In this document: piece after piece, positions 5,476 through 13,021 of the stretch
Numbering within the stretch: position 1 is the first letter of the stretch
Layout of the letters: every line of letters starts with the position of its first letter
IMG/VR virus record: IMGVR_UViG_3300020084_000086
Location: 1-25,795 of that record
DNA length: 25,795 nucleotides
Reading direction: 5' to 3' (one strand)
Source of the DNA: a virus
Notes under the pieces: model-generated
Seen by the model: only the letters and a program-made list of their open reading frames with translations
Database searches by the model: none
What the model was told of the DNA's origin: nothing
Position numbers and translations under genes: made by a program

Positions 5476-5838
5476 CTACTTTTTTCTTTTTTTTTTGTTT
5501 TTTAATTTTCTAACTTGTTTCTGATAATCACGAATCACTTTTTCTTTGCGAGCAATATCCTTAAATAACGTACCAATCAACAAGTTGGGCCCCATCGTCT
5601 GAGGCCATTCACTCCGCGGTTCCTTTCGGAGAAAGTTCCAGGGAGCCATCGCCTTGAACGCCGATCCCATTACAGTAAATGGTTTAATTAATAAGTTGGC
5701 TTTTTGCACTATCCAACGGGTCGATTGATAGCGAAATACACGCAGGCGGTATCCATAGCCGCGGAAGATTTCAAGAGTTTTGACCCGTAATTGCTGAAGG
5801 CTCGATGTTTGCTTATTTTTCTTTCTATCTTGTAACAT
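5476..5838 (-). CDS. Very basic unknown protein, 120 aa
   Basis: ATG 5838 was chosen for its ribosome binding site (AAAAGGAG, about 8 nt upstream), 29 nt after the preceding stop. The protein is strongly basic throughout and ends in a lysine/arginine run (KLKNKKKRKK). A moderately hydrophobic part (about residues 45-70) is too polar for a sure membrane span. Nucleic-acid binding is plausible on charge alone. Not recognised. Confidence 0.65.
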   Translation of the reverse strand: MLQDRKKNKQTSSLQQLRVKTLEIFRGYGYRLRVFRYQSTRWIVQKANLLIKPFTVMGSAFKAMAPWNFLRKEPRSEWPQTMGPNLLIGTLFKDIARKEKVIRDYQKQVRKLKNKKKRKK

Positions 5839-5867
5839 TAATCTTGCTCCTTTTCTGGTTAAGTATA

Positions 5868-6242
5868 TCAAGCTGCACCTTTTGTAAGCGCAATCGCGTT
5901 AGCCACATACCGTCGGCGTTCTTGGAGGAGGGTGCGCCACCGTTCTGCTGAAAACCCGATTTCTTTACAACACCATTCAAACGTAAATGGTATGTTCCAA
6001 TTATCTTCTTTATTGTCCATTAGCCAATTCCATGCATCAATAATTTCAGGTGCTAGGATTTTAGTTCCTTTTACAATCCGATATTTGAGGACAGCACAAT
6101 CTTCCAACGCTTGGTTGATAATAGCCTCAATTAAACGCTCTCCGGATTCAAACCCCACCGATGGGCAAAAGCCAAATAGGTCCTCATCCTGTTCCTTGTC
6201 GCAATCAAATTCACGATTATCTTCTAATGTCTTTTTATGCAT
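5868..6242 (-). CDS. Unknown phage protein with a helix-turn-helix-like C-terminal half
   Basis: 124 aa. The N-terminus is acidic (KEQDEDLFGF). Residues 63-110 (LAPEIIDAWNWLMD, then IPFTFEWCCKEIGFSAERWRT) follow a pattern I associate with a widespread class of small phage and mobile-element proteins: a helix, the W-x-x-PFTFEW segment, a turn (IGFSAE) and a basic helix. A DNA-binding helix-turn-helix is the likeliest reading. It starts 9 nt after the stop of the zinc-ribbon gene and shares its promoter at 6574-6602. Confidence 0.7.
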   Translation of the reverse strand: MHKKTLEDNREFDCDKEQDEDLFGFCPSVGFESGERLIEAIINQALEDCAVLKYRIVKGTKILAPEIIDAWNWLMDNKEDNWNIPFTFEWCCKEIGFSAERWRTLLQERRRYVANAIALTKGAA

Positions 6243-6251
6243 AAAGGTAAC

Positions 6252-6530
6252 TTATTTTTTCCGGTCTTTGTCAATTTGTGGTAAAGGCGTCAATACTTGG
6301 CGCCGTACGGGTTCAGGTGCGACCACTAATTTATCAGACTTTAAAAGGTATGGGGCCGGCGCATGGTTGATGCAAGCCAAACACATCCTAGCTTCTTGTA
6401 CAATTTCGTGGCCGTGTGTTACCGCTCCTTCATGGGAACGGTATGTAACGGTCCGCATGGAACGCACGACGGGAAGGGATGGTACGCGTGGCGGCGAGAT
6501 AGTGTGGCAAGATTCACAGACGAACATCAT
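6252..6530 (-). CDS. Small zinc-ribbon protein
   Basis: 92 aa with two CxxC knuckles, CESC (5-8) and CLAC near residue 50, about 45 residues apart, the usual spacing for a zinc ribbon. The intervening RTVTYRSHEG...HEIVQEARM layout is familiar from small phage zinc-ribbon proteins of unknown role. The C-terminus is proline- and charge-rich. AGGAGTCA precedes tandem ATGs at 6530. It is the first gene behind the promoter at 6574-6602, leading a unit with the two genes that follow. Confidence 0.75.
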   Translation of the reverse strand: MMFVCESCHTISPPRVPSLPVVRSMRTVTYRSHEGAVTHGHEIVQEARMCLACINHAPAPYLLKSDKLVVAPEPVRRQVLTPLPQIDKDRKK

Positions 6531-6573
6531 TGACTCCTATTGGTTAAAGTGGTCCCTGAATACTATTCTATTA

Positions 6574-6602
6574 ATTGTACCATGACTTTGCATTGGAGTC
6601 AA
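6574..6602 (-). promoter_or_regulatory. Sigma70-type promoter for the zinc-ribbon unit
   Basis: On the minus strand TTGACT (6597-6602), 17 bp, TACAAT (6574-6579): 10 of 12 consensus bases. Start expected near 6567, giving a leader of about 37 nt with AGGAG. The 160 bp gap 6531-6690 otherwise holds only AT-rich sequence and a short palindrome next to the deaminase stop. Confidence 0.85.
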
Positions 6603-6690
6603 GAATTATTTTATGGCATAACCCATTGTTTTTACAGGGAACTTAAAAATAATTTATAACCTATTGAAAACATAGCGGATTTATAAATCC

Positions 6691-7092
6691 TTAAACCGGC
6701 CTACAACGACCGATCTCTGGCTGGCCAGTGGTATAATACACTTTAGATATCCCAGCCGCCCCTAGGACCTTCCAGCAGGTTGCACAGGGCCGTGCTAATT
6801 GGTACTGCCCCATCTTATCTAGCCGGACATTGAAGAAAGTATAGCGCGGCAAGCTAGGGCGGGGGCTATTCCGTAAGTGGGCCATGAGCCGGCGGAGGGC
6901 ATGGATTTCAGCATGGCGGGTATATTCTGAACGGTTAATCCGGCGGTCAGCTTGGGGATTAAGTTCTTTGTTCCATCCGACTGTGATAAGCCGTCCTTTA
7001 AGCAACACCAAAGTGAAATGCTTTGCTTTATCAACATTCGGACGGTGGGCATATTTATCAACGACACGCCTAATGGCAGCATTCAAGTCCAT
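6691..7092 (-). CDS. Deoxycytidylate deaminase-like enzyme
   Basis: A 133-aa zinc-dependent deaminase of the cytidine/dCMP family. HAE at 60-62 supplies a zinc ligand (His60) and the catalytic Glu62; PCATC at 102-106 supplies Cys103 and Cys106. In T4-like phages such an enzyme makes dUMP for thymidylate synthesis. Substrate (dCMP, cytidine or other) cannot be fixed from the motifs, and the protein is shorter than T4 dCMP deaminase. No ribosome binding site is visible; a strong promoter whose -10 box ends 5 nt before the ATG predicts a leaderless mRNA. It fits functionally with the ribonucleotide reductase and nucleotidase in this window. Confidence 0.85.
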   Translation of the reverse strand: MDLNAAIRRVVDKYAHRPNVDKAKHFTLVLLKGRLITVGWNKELNPQADRRINRSEYTRHAEIHALRRLMAHLRNSPRPSLPRYTFFNVRLDKMGQYQLARPCATCWKVLGAAGISKVYYTTGQPEIGRCRPV

Positions 7093-7097
7093 GCTTT

Positions 7098-7126
7098 AGT
7101 GTACTATTAGCCAGCTATTTTGTCAA
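7098..7126 (-). promoter_or_regulatory. Promoter predicted to give a leaderless deaminase mRNA
   Basis: On the minus strand TTGACA (7121-7126), 17 bp, TACACT (7098-7103). The expected start (7091-7092) coincides with the A of the ATG at 7092. The -35 box overlaps the 3' end of the upstream membrane-protein gene. Confidence 0.8.
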
Positions 7127-7343
7127 TGGTTAATAACAAATTAAACAAAGAATCTAGTAATGGTCCTATAATTGTGCCGGCACAAAACCCAATGCCAAAA
7201 AACAAACATGCTAACAGTAGAATGATGATTTTCTGGAAAGTCTCAAGGGGAGGCAGATATCCAATAGGACGGTGTAAGAAATGCTTATCAACATAAGACG
7301 CAGCTAAAAATGAAAAATTATGGAGGCCATTGAATCGGCGCAT
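7107..7343 (-). CDS. Small membrane protein, 78 aa
   Basis: The N-terminal 35 residues are basic/aromatic and soluble. Residues about 38-70 are strongly hydrophobic (IIILLLACLFFGIGF, then a glycine-containing second half), giving one long or two short membrane spans. GGAGGG lies 6 nt before ATG 7343, and the start overlaps the stop of the preceding 30-aa gene (TAATG). A holin- or spanin-like role is conceivable, but nothing specific supports it. Confidence 0.7.
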   Translation of the reverse strand: MRRFNGLHNFSFLAASYVDKHFLHRPIGYLPPLETFQKIIILLLACLFFGIGFCAGTIIGPLLDSLFNLLLTIDKIAG

Positions 7344-7435
7344 TATGGCCCTCCGCGTCCTCCATCTTTATAGATACAGGCCGCCATAATAAGCATGAGG
7401 AATAACATAAATGTAAATTGGACAATAGGATGCAT
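7343..7435 (-). CDS. Very small membrane protein, 30 aa
   Basis: ATG 7435 with AAGGA 4 nt upstream, 10 nt after the preceding stop. The first 20 residues (MHPIVQFTFMLFLMLIMAAC) form one hydrophobic segment, followed by a polar glycine-rich tail. Its stop overlaps the start of the next membrane protein, so the pair is probably translated together. The frame runs further upstream but only into the neighbouring gene. Confidence 0.5.
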   Translation of the reverse strand: MHPIVQFTFMLFLMLIMAACIYKDGGRGGP

Positions 7436-7445
7436 AGGGTCCTTA

Positions 7446-8138
7446 CTACCAGGGAATATTGCTATACGTGCAATATAGAGTATTGGTGGAGAATAATGTA
7501 TAGACTCCGCTGTTTTCCGGAAACACAAATATAAAGGATACATCCGGATGCTTTGTGGTTAACCAATTGAGGAAGTGTAGCCGGCCTGGAGTATCAGCAT
7601 GGTTAGCCCTAGTTTCTGGCCCATAATTTAGACTGCCGTCAAAAATATTCGATACGGCTTGGTCTGGCGTAGTAAGCAAAAAATCAAAACCAAAACAAAA
7701 CAACTGCGTTTTACCATGGTTAATAGCAAACCGCATAGCTGCCATACCTGCGTTCATCCGCGGACGGTTTGGGTTGCATTCCGCAGGCTCCCAACAATCA
7801 TTATCCTCTGGAACCAGGAGGCGCGACAAAGGAAAACATAAATTAGGATCAGAATGGATGCCGCGTCTGATTTCATTAACCATACCTTTATCAACGGCAA
7901 CAACATAATCTGGATAAGGATGGGTGATAGGATGGTAATTTCTATGAATGCCATTGCAGCCGTAAGTTATAATATGGGATGGTATTTGAGTAATAGAGAA
8001 TTCGAGGCGGGAAGTACCATTACCAATGATAGCCGCAGCTTCTCCCCAATCGGTACGGTAATAGTTAAAATCGTCCGCATTGGGAATATCTTTAACTACA
8101 TCATTATTCCCATCTTGTAATTCTGAATATAAGACCAT
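7446..8138 (-). CDS. MAF/DUF115-like Rossmann-type protein, possible sugar transferase
   Basis: 230 aa. The N-terminal strand-loop IIGNGTSR (37-44), YGCNGIHRNY (59-68), PDYVVAVDKGM (76-86) and the late CFGFDFLLTT block follow a layout I associate with phage relatives of the motility-accessory-factor/DUF115 group, whose bacterial members act with nonulosonic (sialic-type) sugars. Reaction and substrate remain inferred. Start ATG 8138 is just after the preceding stop, within coupling distance. Its closeness to the glycosyltransferase island at 10.5-15 kb fits a role in surface glycans. Confidence 0.65.
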   Translation of the reverse strand: MVLYSELQDGNNDVVKDIPNADDFNYYRTDWGEAAAIIGNGTSRLEFSITQIPSHIITYGCNGIHRNYHPITHPYPDYVVAVDKGMVNEIRRGIHSDPNLCFPLSRLLVPEDNDCWEPAECNPNRPRMNAGMAAMRFAINHGKTQLFCFGFDFLLTTPDQAVSNIFDGSLNYGPETRANHADTPGRLHFLNWLTTKHPDVSFIFVFPENSGVYTLFSTNTLYCTYSNIPW

Positions 8139-8141
8139 GTC

Positions 8142-8561
8142 CTACCATCCGATAGTAAGTTTTGGAAATGCTTTCTTGACTGCTTCTGGATTAATTTTGA
8201 GTTTCTTGTCTTTTACACGCAAAACAAGGAGCGCATCATCAGGATCAATATTCTCTAGCATTTGGATAAAGAGTTGTTCCCGTTTGAGTTGTTTAACCTG
8301 TAACCCTTCTTGGCTCGCTACAAAATAAATGAATTTACGGCATTCTTTATAAAGCCCTCCCTCATAGTCACTAGCCTTAGCCGCTGGTTTAAAGGGAGGA
8401 GCCCCTTCCGGAAGGAGCCATTTAGTATTTGGATTCATACCAAAACCAACAATGTTTTTCAAAGATGTGGAGGAATGTTTCAGGAGGAGGGCTGTCTGTT
8501 CGTCCACGGTTTTAGCGGCTTCAATACGTTCAATAATTTTTGAAAGGGCTTCAATCGCCAT
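8142..8561 (-). CDS. DUF6433-like T4-superfamily protein
   Basis: 139 aa, soluble and helical, resembling a family conserved next to RNase H in T4-like phages (DUF6433). Familiar parts are the IIERIEAAKTVDEQTALL N-terminus, the FGMNPNTKWLLPEGAPPF loop (about 60-77) and the DALLVLRVKDKK end. Function unknown. Its AGGAG lies in the last codons of the RNase H gene, and the RNase H stop and this ATG are adjacent (TAATATG), so the two are translationally coupled. Confidence 0.75.
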   Translation of the reverse strand: MAIEALSKIIERIEAAKTVDEQTALLLKHSSTSLKNIVGFGMNPNTKWLLPEGAPPFKPAAKASDYEGGLYKECRKFIYFVASQEGLQVKQLKREQLFIQMLENIDPDDALLVLRVKDKKLKINPEAVKKAFPKLTIGW

Positions 8562-8562
8562 A

Positions 8563-9408
8563 TTAGAAATCTCCTATTCGTGGGATGAGGCTATTTAGTC
8601 TGTGGTGCATAAAATAACTGAGCAATCCCTGCCGGGTTTTTGGGCTTGCTATTTGTACCCGCCATTCATCGAGGATGGCATTTTGCACTTTAGAAGGAAT
8701 CATTTTAAAATTTATTAATGAATTATTCCGCGCATAATTCAGCACCAAATCAGCGGGAATCCCTACGGTATAGGTATCGAGTAAAGTTTTCGATAACGAT
8801 TTTTGTTTTTTACCAGGAGTAATAAATGTATCATCGTCTGAAAGGATGTTAGGAATACCATCACTTTTATCGCCCCGGAAAATATGTTCTGCTAGGGCTT
8901 TATCTAGATCAGCAGGAAACATAACAAAATCTTTTAGCCGCGGAGAATATTGCCGAAAACCATTATACTGTGCCAACTGACCAAAGTCTTTATCACCAGA
9001 TACACAAAGGACCGACTCACGGCCAAAGAATCCTTCCGTAGCGTTAGCAGTTAAGACAGCGATAATGTCATCAGCTTCCGCACCTTCTACTGTAAGGACC
9101 AAATATGGAGAATTCTGTTTAAATTCTTCCCTCATGGTATTGATGTTGTAGTGGCAAGCATTTGAAAAAGTATTTGAAGTGGCCCGTTTAGCTGCCCTAG
9201 CAGCTTTATATGATGGAAATAATTGTTTCCTCCAATAAGAGGCACTATCACAACATAAAATAGGATCACCATAGGTTTTAAAAAAGAGCTTGCGGTATTT
9301 ACCGAGCGTAAGCCACACGCGGTGCCGCACACTGGTTATAGCATAATCCTCTTGGTGGCATACAGCCGTAGAAGCAATCGCTAATTGGCTAAAATCAATA
9401 AGGAGCAT
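8563..9408 (-). CDS. rnh: RNase H, T4 Rnh/FEN family 5' nuclease
   Basis: A 281-aa FEN-type nuclease that should remove RNA primers and short DNA from lagging-strand 5' ends. Metal-site signatures are all present: D5 in LLIDFSQ, D54, the EGAEADDI block (108-115), SGDKDF (137-142) and GDKSDGIPN (179-187). The basic SYKAARAAKR segment (66-75) matches the helical-arch region. Length is close to T4 RNase H (305 aa). The start overlaps the preceding stop (TAATG). It works with primase and ligase, both in this window. Confidence 0.92.
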   Translation of the reverse strand: MLLIDFSQLAIASTAVCHQEDYAITSVRHRVWLTLGKYRKLFFKTYGDPILCCDSASYWRKQLFPSYKAARAAKRATSNTFSNACHYNINTMREEFKQNSPYLVLTVEGAEADDIIAVLTANATEGFFGRESVLCVSGDKDFGQLAQYNGFRQYSPRLKDFVMFPADLDKALAEHIFRGDKSDGIPNILSDDDTFITPGKKQKSLSKTLLDTYTVGIPADLVLNYARNNSLINFKMIPSKVQNAILDEWRVQIASPKTRQGLLSYFMHHRLNSLIPRIGDF

Positions 9409-10565
9409 TATTTGGCCGCCAAGATAACTGTCGTGTTGTTTATCCGTCCATTCACAGCCAAGTCTTTTGTCGTTAGCGTTGAGGTGACTGCATGGAGAGA
9501 GCGAATGCCAACCCCACCGTCTAAACTAGCAAAAAAGTTTTTAGGATTTCGTAATTTTCGTTGGCACGATTCTTTAGCAAATCCCTTGATTGTCGTACCT
9601 TTAATCGTCATAACTTGGTTATCCTGGGTATAATAAGTAGCAAGCATCCTAGTCTTGGTGTTATAGGTCCACACCTCCTCACATTCCAACAATTTTTTAG
9701 GATCAATAGACTTCAAACTAAGGTCTTTATGTTCAGGTAAGTATTTCAGGTGCTTGAGTGCCACTTGGGGATTTCGTTTCCGCGGTTTCCGCTGAGTTTT
9801 ATTGGCTGCAAACCATTGGGTGGCACCATCGACAATATTTTGCATAAAGGCCGTATAATTTTCTAATTGCTTTTTAGAAAAGGTGCTATAGCCTTCCCGA
9901 AGGACTTTATCATGTTTTACTGCCTTTAATTCATCAAGGACCGGCTGGTATATACCCGCAATATGCTTTGCATAGACAGGTTTTATATTATGTTCTTGTA
10001 ACCATGCCAGCATATCAAAGACATCTTTGCATCCACCTAAAATAAACGCATCGACCCTTCCATCTAAATCAGCGACATAAGTTTTGGCTTGTACTTCTAC
10101 ACGGTCCTGGATAGTCGGTGGTGGAATTGCTGTTGTTTCTTGGGCAGCTTTCTTTTGGGCTGCATTCCTTTCTTTAGCCATGTGGACTAACGCCGTTAAC
10201 GTATCCAAAAACCATGTATTGGATTTTTTATCAGGGGTATATCCTAAAAGGAGCATCCGGCACATTGCGGCTAAAGTTTGGTTGAATTCAGAATCTTTTA
10301 TAGCGGTCAAATCAACCTTGTTGTCTTGGCCAATAGATTTAAAATACGCTAACAATGCTTTCCGCCTATCTTTCAAGTCCAAGGTAGCATTATAATAATT
10401 AAATGCCGAAAGAATTTTGTTACGGTATTCTTCTGCTCCTAAGAGTTGGTCAGCGCTACTCCACGTAGGTTCTGCGCCATGAAACCCCGTATAAGCTACA
10501 GCCACCTTTTCGCGGTCCGCTGCTTTCTTCCTAAGGATGTCGCTATGTGTTTTTGCTTTGTGCAT
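9408..10565 (-). CDS. Conserved T4-like phage protein of unknown function
   Basis: 385 aa, soluble. A central helical stretch (FSKKQLENYTAFMQNIVDGA) is followed by a basic KTQRKPRKRN segment and a C-terminal part with KYLPEHKDLSLKSIDPKKL and VWTYNTKTRMLATYY. I recognise this arrangement from hypothetical proteins of marine T4-like phages, often near replication genes, but not a function. The start ATG 10565 lies 23 bp inside the end of the glycosyltransferase gene, and its stop overlaps the RNase H start. The basic hinge suggests nucleic acid contact (inference). Confidence 0.75.
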   Translation of the reverse strand: MHKAKTHSDILRKKAADREKVAVAYTGFHGAEPTWSSADQLLGAEEYRNKILSAFNYYNATLDLKDRRKALLAYFKSIGQDNKVDLTAIKDSEFNQTLAAMCRMLLLGYTPDKKSNTWFLDTLTALVHMAKERNAAQKKAAQETTAIPPPTIQDRVEVQAKTYVADLDGRVDAFILGGCKDVFDMLAWLQEHNIKPVYAKHIAGIYQPVLDELKAVKHDKVLREGYSTFSKKQLENYTAFMQNIVDGATQWFAANKTQRKPRKRNPQVALKHLKYLPEHKDLSLKSIDPKKLLECEEVWTYNTKTRMLATYYTQDNQVMTIKGTTIKGFAKESCQRKLRNPKNFFASLDGGVGIRSLHAVTSTLTTKDLAVNGRINNTTVILAAK

Positions 10566-11532
10566 AATGGCGGTTAACGATAGACTCCAATAAGTAGGTC
10601 CATTGCCGGGCCCGTCCAGTCCAATTATAAACTGAATCCATATACGCCTTTTGAATTTTTAGGCGCTCTTTAACAGATGAGGAATCAGTAAGGTAGGTAT
10701 GAATTACGCCACCTAAGACGTTGACAAAACGGTTCGCGTGGATGTTAATATCTTCATCAAACTGGTACAGCGCAGCAAAATTTGCAGTCGTTTCTGGTAA
10801 AGCCGCATAATTCGGGCATACCACTTCACATTCTGCGGACATAGCTTCAATAGCCGCAATGCACGATGTTTCAGGCCAGATAGATGGATAAGCAAAAATG
10901 TGGGCTTGTTGTAACGCAGCACGGATTACATGGTTAGGCTGGAATCCATGGTATGTGATATGTGGGTGGCGCCGGCATAATTCAAAAAGTTCATGGTACT
11001 GTTTGTCACGTTCAGGCCAACCATATATGCTGAAAGAAGAATACACATCCAAATGGACTGCGGATCCGTATTCTTTTGCTAAGACTTCAAAACAGGGTAC
11101 AAGTATTTCAAGGCCGCGGTGGGGTGTTGTGTGGTAAATGAGTCTGATAGGACTTGCTGGCTTTTGGTGTAATGGTATTGGCTCGATGGCATTTTGGAGT
11201 ACCACACCAGCGCCCAGAGGTACTCCTAACCCTAAATTATAGGTATGCATCTGGTAATGTGAAACAAAAACCAGTTGTGCAAACTTAGCACGTTCGGCAG
11301 GATTAGCTAAATGGGCTGCTTCAGGATCGTTCCAAAGATCATGCAACCAAAGGATATTCGGCTTGACTGGATCAAGGTGCCGTACCCGGCTACAAATAAT
11401 GTTGACCTTCTCTAGTAACGCGGCATCAACACGTTCTTTCAAACCTTGAAGCATCAGTTCCGTGCCGCCTTGCGCTCCACGGAACGTTCCATCTGTTTCA
11501 GGACCCGTAATGTTTAAGATAGTCTGCCCCAG
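10543..11532 (-). CDS. GT-B glycosyltransferase (GT4-like) with a non-ATG start
   Basis: Transfers a sugar from a nucleotide-sugar donor. The C-terminal domain has LIYHTTPHRGLEIL, then ITYHGFQP, and the donor-site E-x7-E signature in ETSCIAAIEAMSA. The N-terminal half has NIICSRVRHLD and NILWLHDLW, typical of phage GT4 proteins. The first ATG (11454) falls just after a conserved GGTEL segment, so the gene should start further upstream. In frame, codons to 11535 encode LNITGPETDGTFRGAQGGTE and contain no ATG. CTG 11532 (GAGGTG 4 nt before it), ATT 11535 or ATC 11520 are candidates. It is driven by the promoter at 11576-11604. Confidence 0.85.
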   Translation of the reverse strand: MGQTILNITGPETDGTFRGAQGGTELMLQGLKERVDAALLEKVNIICSRVRHLDPVKPNILWLHDLWNDPEAAHLANPAERAKFAQLVFVSHYQMHTYNLGLGVPLGAGVVLQNAIEPIPLHQKPASPIRLIYHTTPHRGLEILVPCFEVLAKEYGSAVHLDVYSSFSIYGWPERDKQYHELFELCRRHPHITYHGFQPNHVIRAALQQAHIFAYPSIWPETSCIAAIEAMSAECEVVCPNYAALPETTANFAALYQFDEDINIHANRFVNVLGGVIHTYLTDSSSVKERLKIQKAYMDSVYNWTGRARQWTYLLESIVNRHYAQSKNT

Positions 11533-11575
11533 AATTCACCTCACTTGTAAAACCGCTTTATTGGTAATAGATTAT

Positions 11576-11604
11576 AATATACCAAATTTGGATCGCTCTG
11601 TCAA
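11576..11604 (-). promoter_or_regulatory. Near-consensus sigma70 promoter for the glycosyltransferase
   Basis: On the minus strand TTGACA (11599-11604), 17 bp, TATATT (11576-11581); an overlapping TATAAT begins three bases later. Start expected near 11569, about 37 nt before the CTG at 11532. The -35 box overlaps the final bases of the gap after the AdoMet decarboxylase gene. Confidence 0.85.
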
Positions 11605-11607
11605 GGG

Positions 11608-11976
11608 CTACGCTTGGCGGGTAAAATAGTTGGTGTGCATGGATTCCGGCGAGAAATACTCAGTAATCGTGGCTTTCACACAGTCGGGATCAAATTCCTT
11701 ACAAGAAAACACATCAATATAAAACGTATTGTCGTGTTCAACAAAATGGGCAGTAAAACTTGATGTGGTAATAAGCTGGACGGCAGAATAACCCCTAAGG
11801 TTTAAATTTGATGTATCAAAGAATTGCACATGGCATGGACCCCAAGCGACCATACCAATACGTTCAATTAAATCAGCAACAAAAGCCCTGATAACGGATT
11901 CATTATGGATACCATTATTGGCACCTTTCCCATCTACCGTCATGTGGTAACCCCATTGTTCCTGGCACTCTCCCAT
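11608..11976 (-). CDS. speD: S-adenosylmethionine decarboxylase proenzyme (SpeD-like)
   Basis: Decarboxylates AdoMet, supplying aminopropyl groups for spermidine. About 122 aa from ATG 11976. The pattern VQLITTSSFTAHFVEHDN followed by FYIDVFSCKEFDPD closely matches AdoMet decarboxylases carried by marine T4-like phages. The Ser in the TSSFTAHF block is the expected self-cleavage site that becomes the pyruvoyl cofactor. WGYHMTVDG near the start and the FTRQA end also fit. AAGGAG lies 13 nt upstream, rather far; an upstream in-frame TTG is a poorer choice. It sits inside the glycosyltransferase island. Confidence 0.8.
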   Translation of the reverse strand: MGECQEQWGYHMTVDGKGANNGIHNESVIRAFVADLIERIGMVAWGPCHVQFFDTSNLNLRGYSAVQLITTSSFTAHFVEHDNTFYIDVFSCKEFDPDCVKATITEYFSPESMHTNYFTRQA

Positions 11977-12019
11977 TGCTATTGTCTTTCTCCTTTTTAC
12001 CCCCAACGTATTCCGTTAT

Positions 12020-13021
12020 TTATTCGGGAATACTTAAAAACGCAGCTTGGTTATTAGTATCGTAACACCATCCTGTCCATACCTCAAAGAAACTTTTTAC
12101 AAGTGCATCAGAAAATGGATAAGCTGCGTAAATACACTCTCTTAAATTATTTAGCGTTGTTTGGTGGCAAACGTGATCATATTCTGCACGGCCCAAGCAA
12201 ATAAGTGGTTTGCGGTGTAAAAGAGCTTCGAATCCGGTACCAGAATTCACCGTAACCACACATTTAGCTAAACGCAAACAATCTTGAATGTTCACCGCTT
12301 CGATCCATATGGCGCCAGAAAATTGTGCGGTAATCTGCTTGAGGGGCTCCATCGATCCCGGATTTACTGGATGCCCCTTCACAACAACGGGAATACCAAG
12401 ACTATGGCCGGCTTCAAGCGTTTTCGTAAGGGCATCAGCTACCGATACCGTTGAGTGGAACCGGATAGTCTCATCATGCGGTAATTGGCACGGGTAAAAT
12501 ATAAATGGATCTTTTGGTAACAAAGAGAGGTTGGTCCCAAGTGGTGGTTGGTCAAATTTACTATCTCCGCGCAAAATCCATTGCTGTAATTGTTCAAAAG
12601 CCATTCCTGCACCTTCGGCTGGTACTACAGCAAAGGGATACGCCGATGAACCAGCTCCCCATCCTTGGGTGTCACAACTAAACAACCACGGAAATTGGGT
12701 TTGGGCATAATAATACGCTTCGGTGTGGGTTAACGGAAATTCGTGGGCTTCTTTATGTGGCACATAAACACGGTCCCACCCTTGCAAGCCATCCGTTTTA
12801 GCGGTAGCACACAAACTATCGACTTCATTTGCATTAAATTGCCAGAGGGGGCGTTCCCAGACTCGTATGTTATCGCCACGGCGTTGGTGTTCTTGTGCTA
12901 GACGGTGGATAAATGCACCCCAGGGTTTTCTAATTGGCGCAATGGGCCCTATTACACTAGGCACAATGCCATACTTGAACATACAATCAAGCCGTGGGGC
13001 AAGGATAAGGATATTTTTCAT
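12020..13021 (-). CDS. KpsC/KpsS-like capsule-type glycosyltransferase
   Basis: 333 aa resembling capsule polysaccharide synthesis transferases (KpsC/KpsS type, which add beta-Kdo to a lipid anchor in bacteria). Diagnostic segments: FYPCQLPHDETIRFHS (175-190), VVKGHPVNP (213-221), VVTVNSGTGFEALLH (255-269) and KPLICLGRAEY (271-281). The actual sugar is unknown. The start overlaps the preceding stop as ATGA. Together with the GT-A enzymes upstream it suggests synthesis or remodelling of a glycan on the virion, the DNA or the host surface. Confidence 0.75.
   Translation of the reverse strand: MKNILILAPRLDCMFKYGIVPSVIGPIAPIRKPWGAFIHRLAQEHQRRGDNIRVWERPLWQFNANEVDSLCATAKTDGLQGWDRVYVPHKEAHEFPLTHTEAYYYAQTQFPWLFSCDTQGWGAGSSAYPFAVVPAEGAGMAFEQLQQWILRGDSKFDQPPLGTNLSLLPKDPFIFYPCQLPHDETIRFHSTVSVADALTKTLEAGHSLGIPVVVKGHPVNPGSMEPLKQITAQFSGAIWIEAVNIQDCLRLAKCVVTVNSGTGFEALLHRKPLICLGRAEYDHVCHQTTLNNLRECIYAAYPFSDALVKSFFEVWTGWCYDTNNQAAFLSIPE

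Noticed and set aside
5932-6585. Long plus-strand open frame (217 codons)
   Set aside because: It is the mirror of the minus-strand helix-turn-helix and zinc-ribbon genes, which have ribosome binding sites and recognisable motifs. Its composition is not protein-like and it runs through the promoter at 6574-6602.
6677-6690. 14 bp palindrome GGATTTATAAATCC after the deaminase stop as a terminator
   Set aside because: It has no loop of useful size, is AT-rich and has no U run after it. An operator is possible but unsupported.
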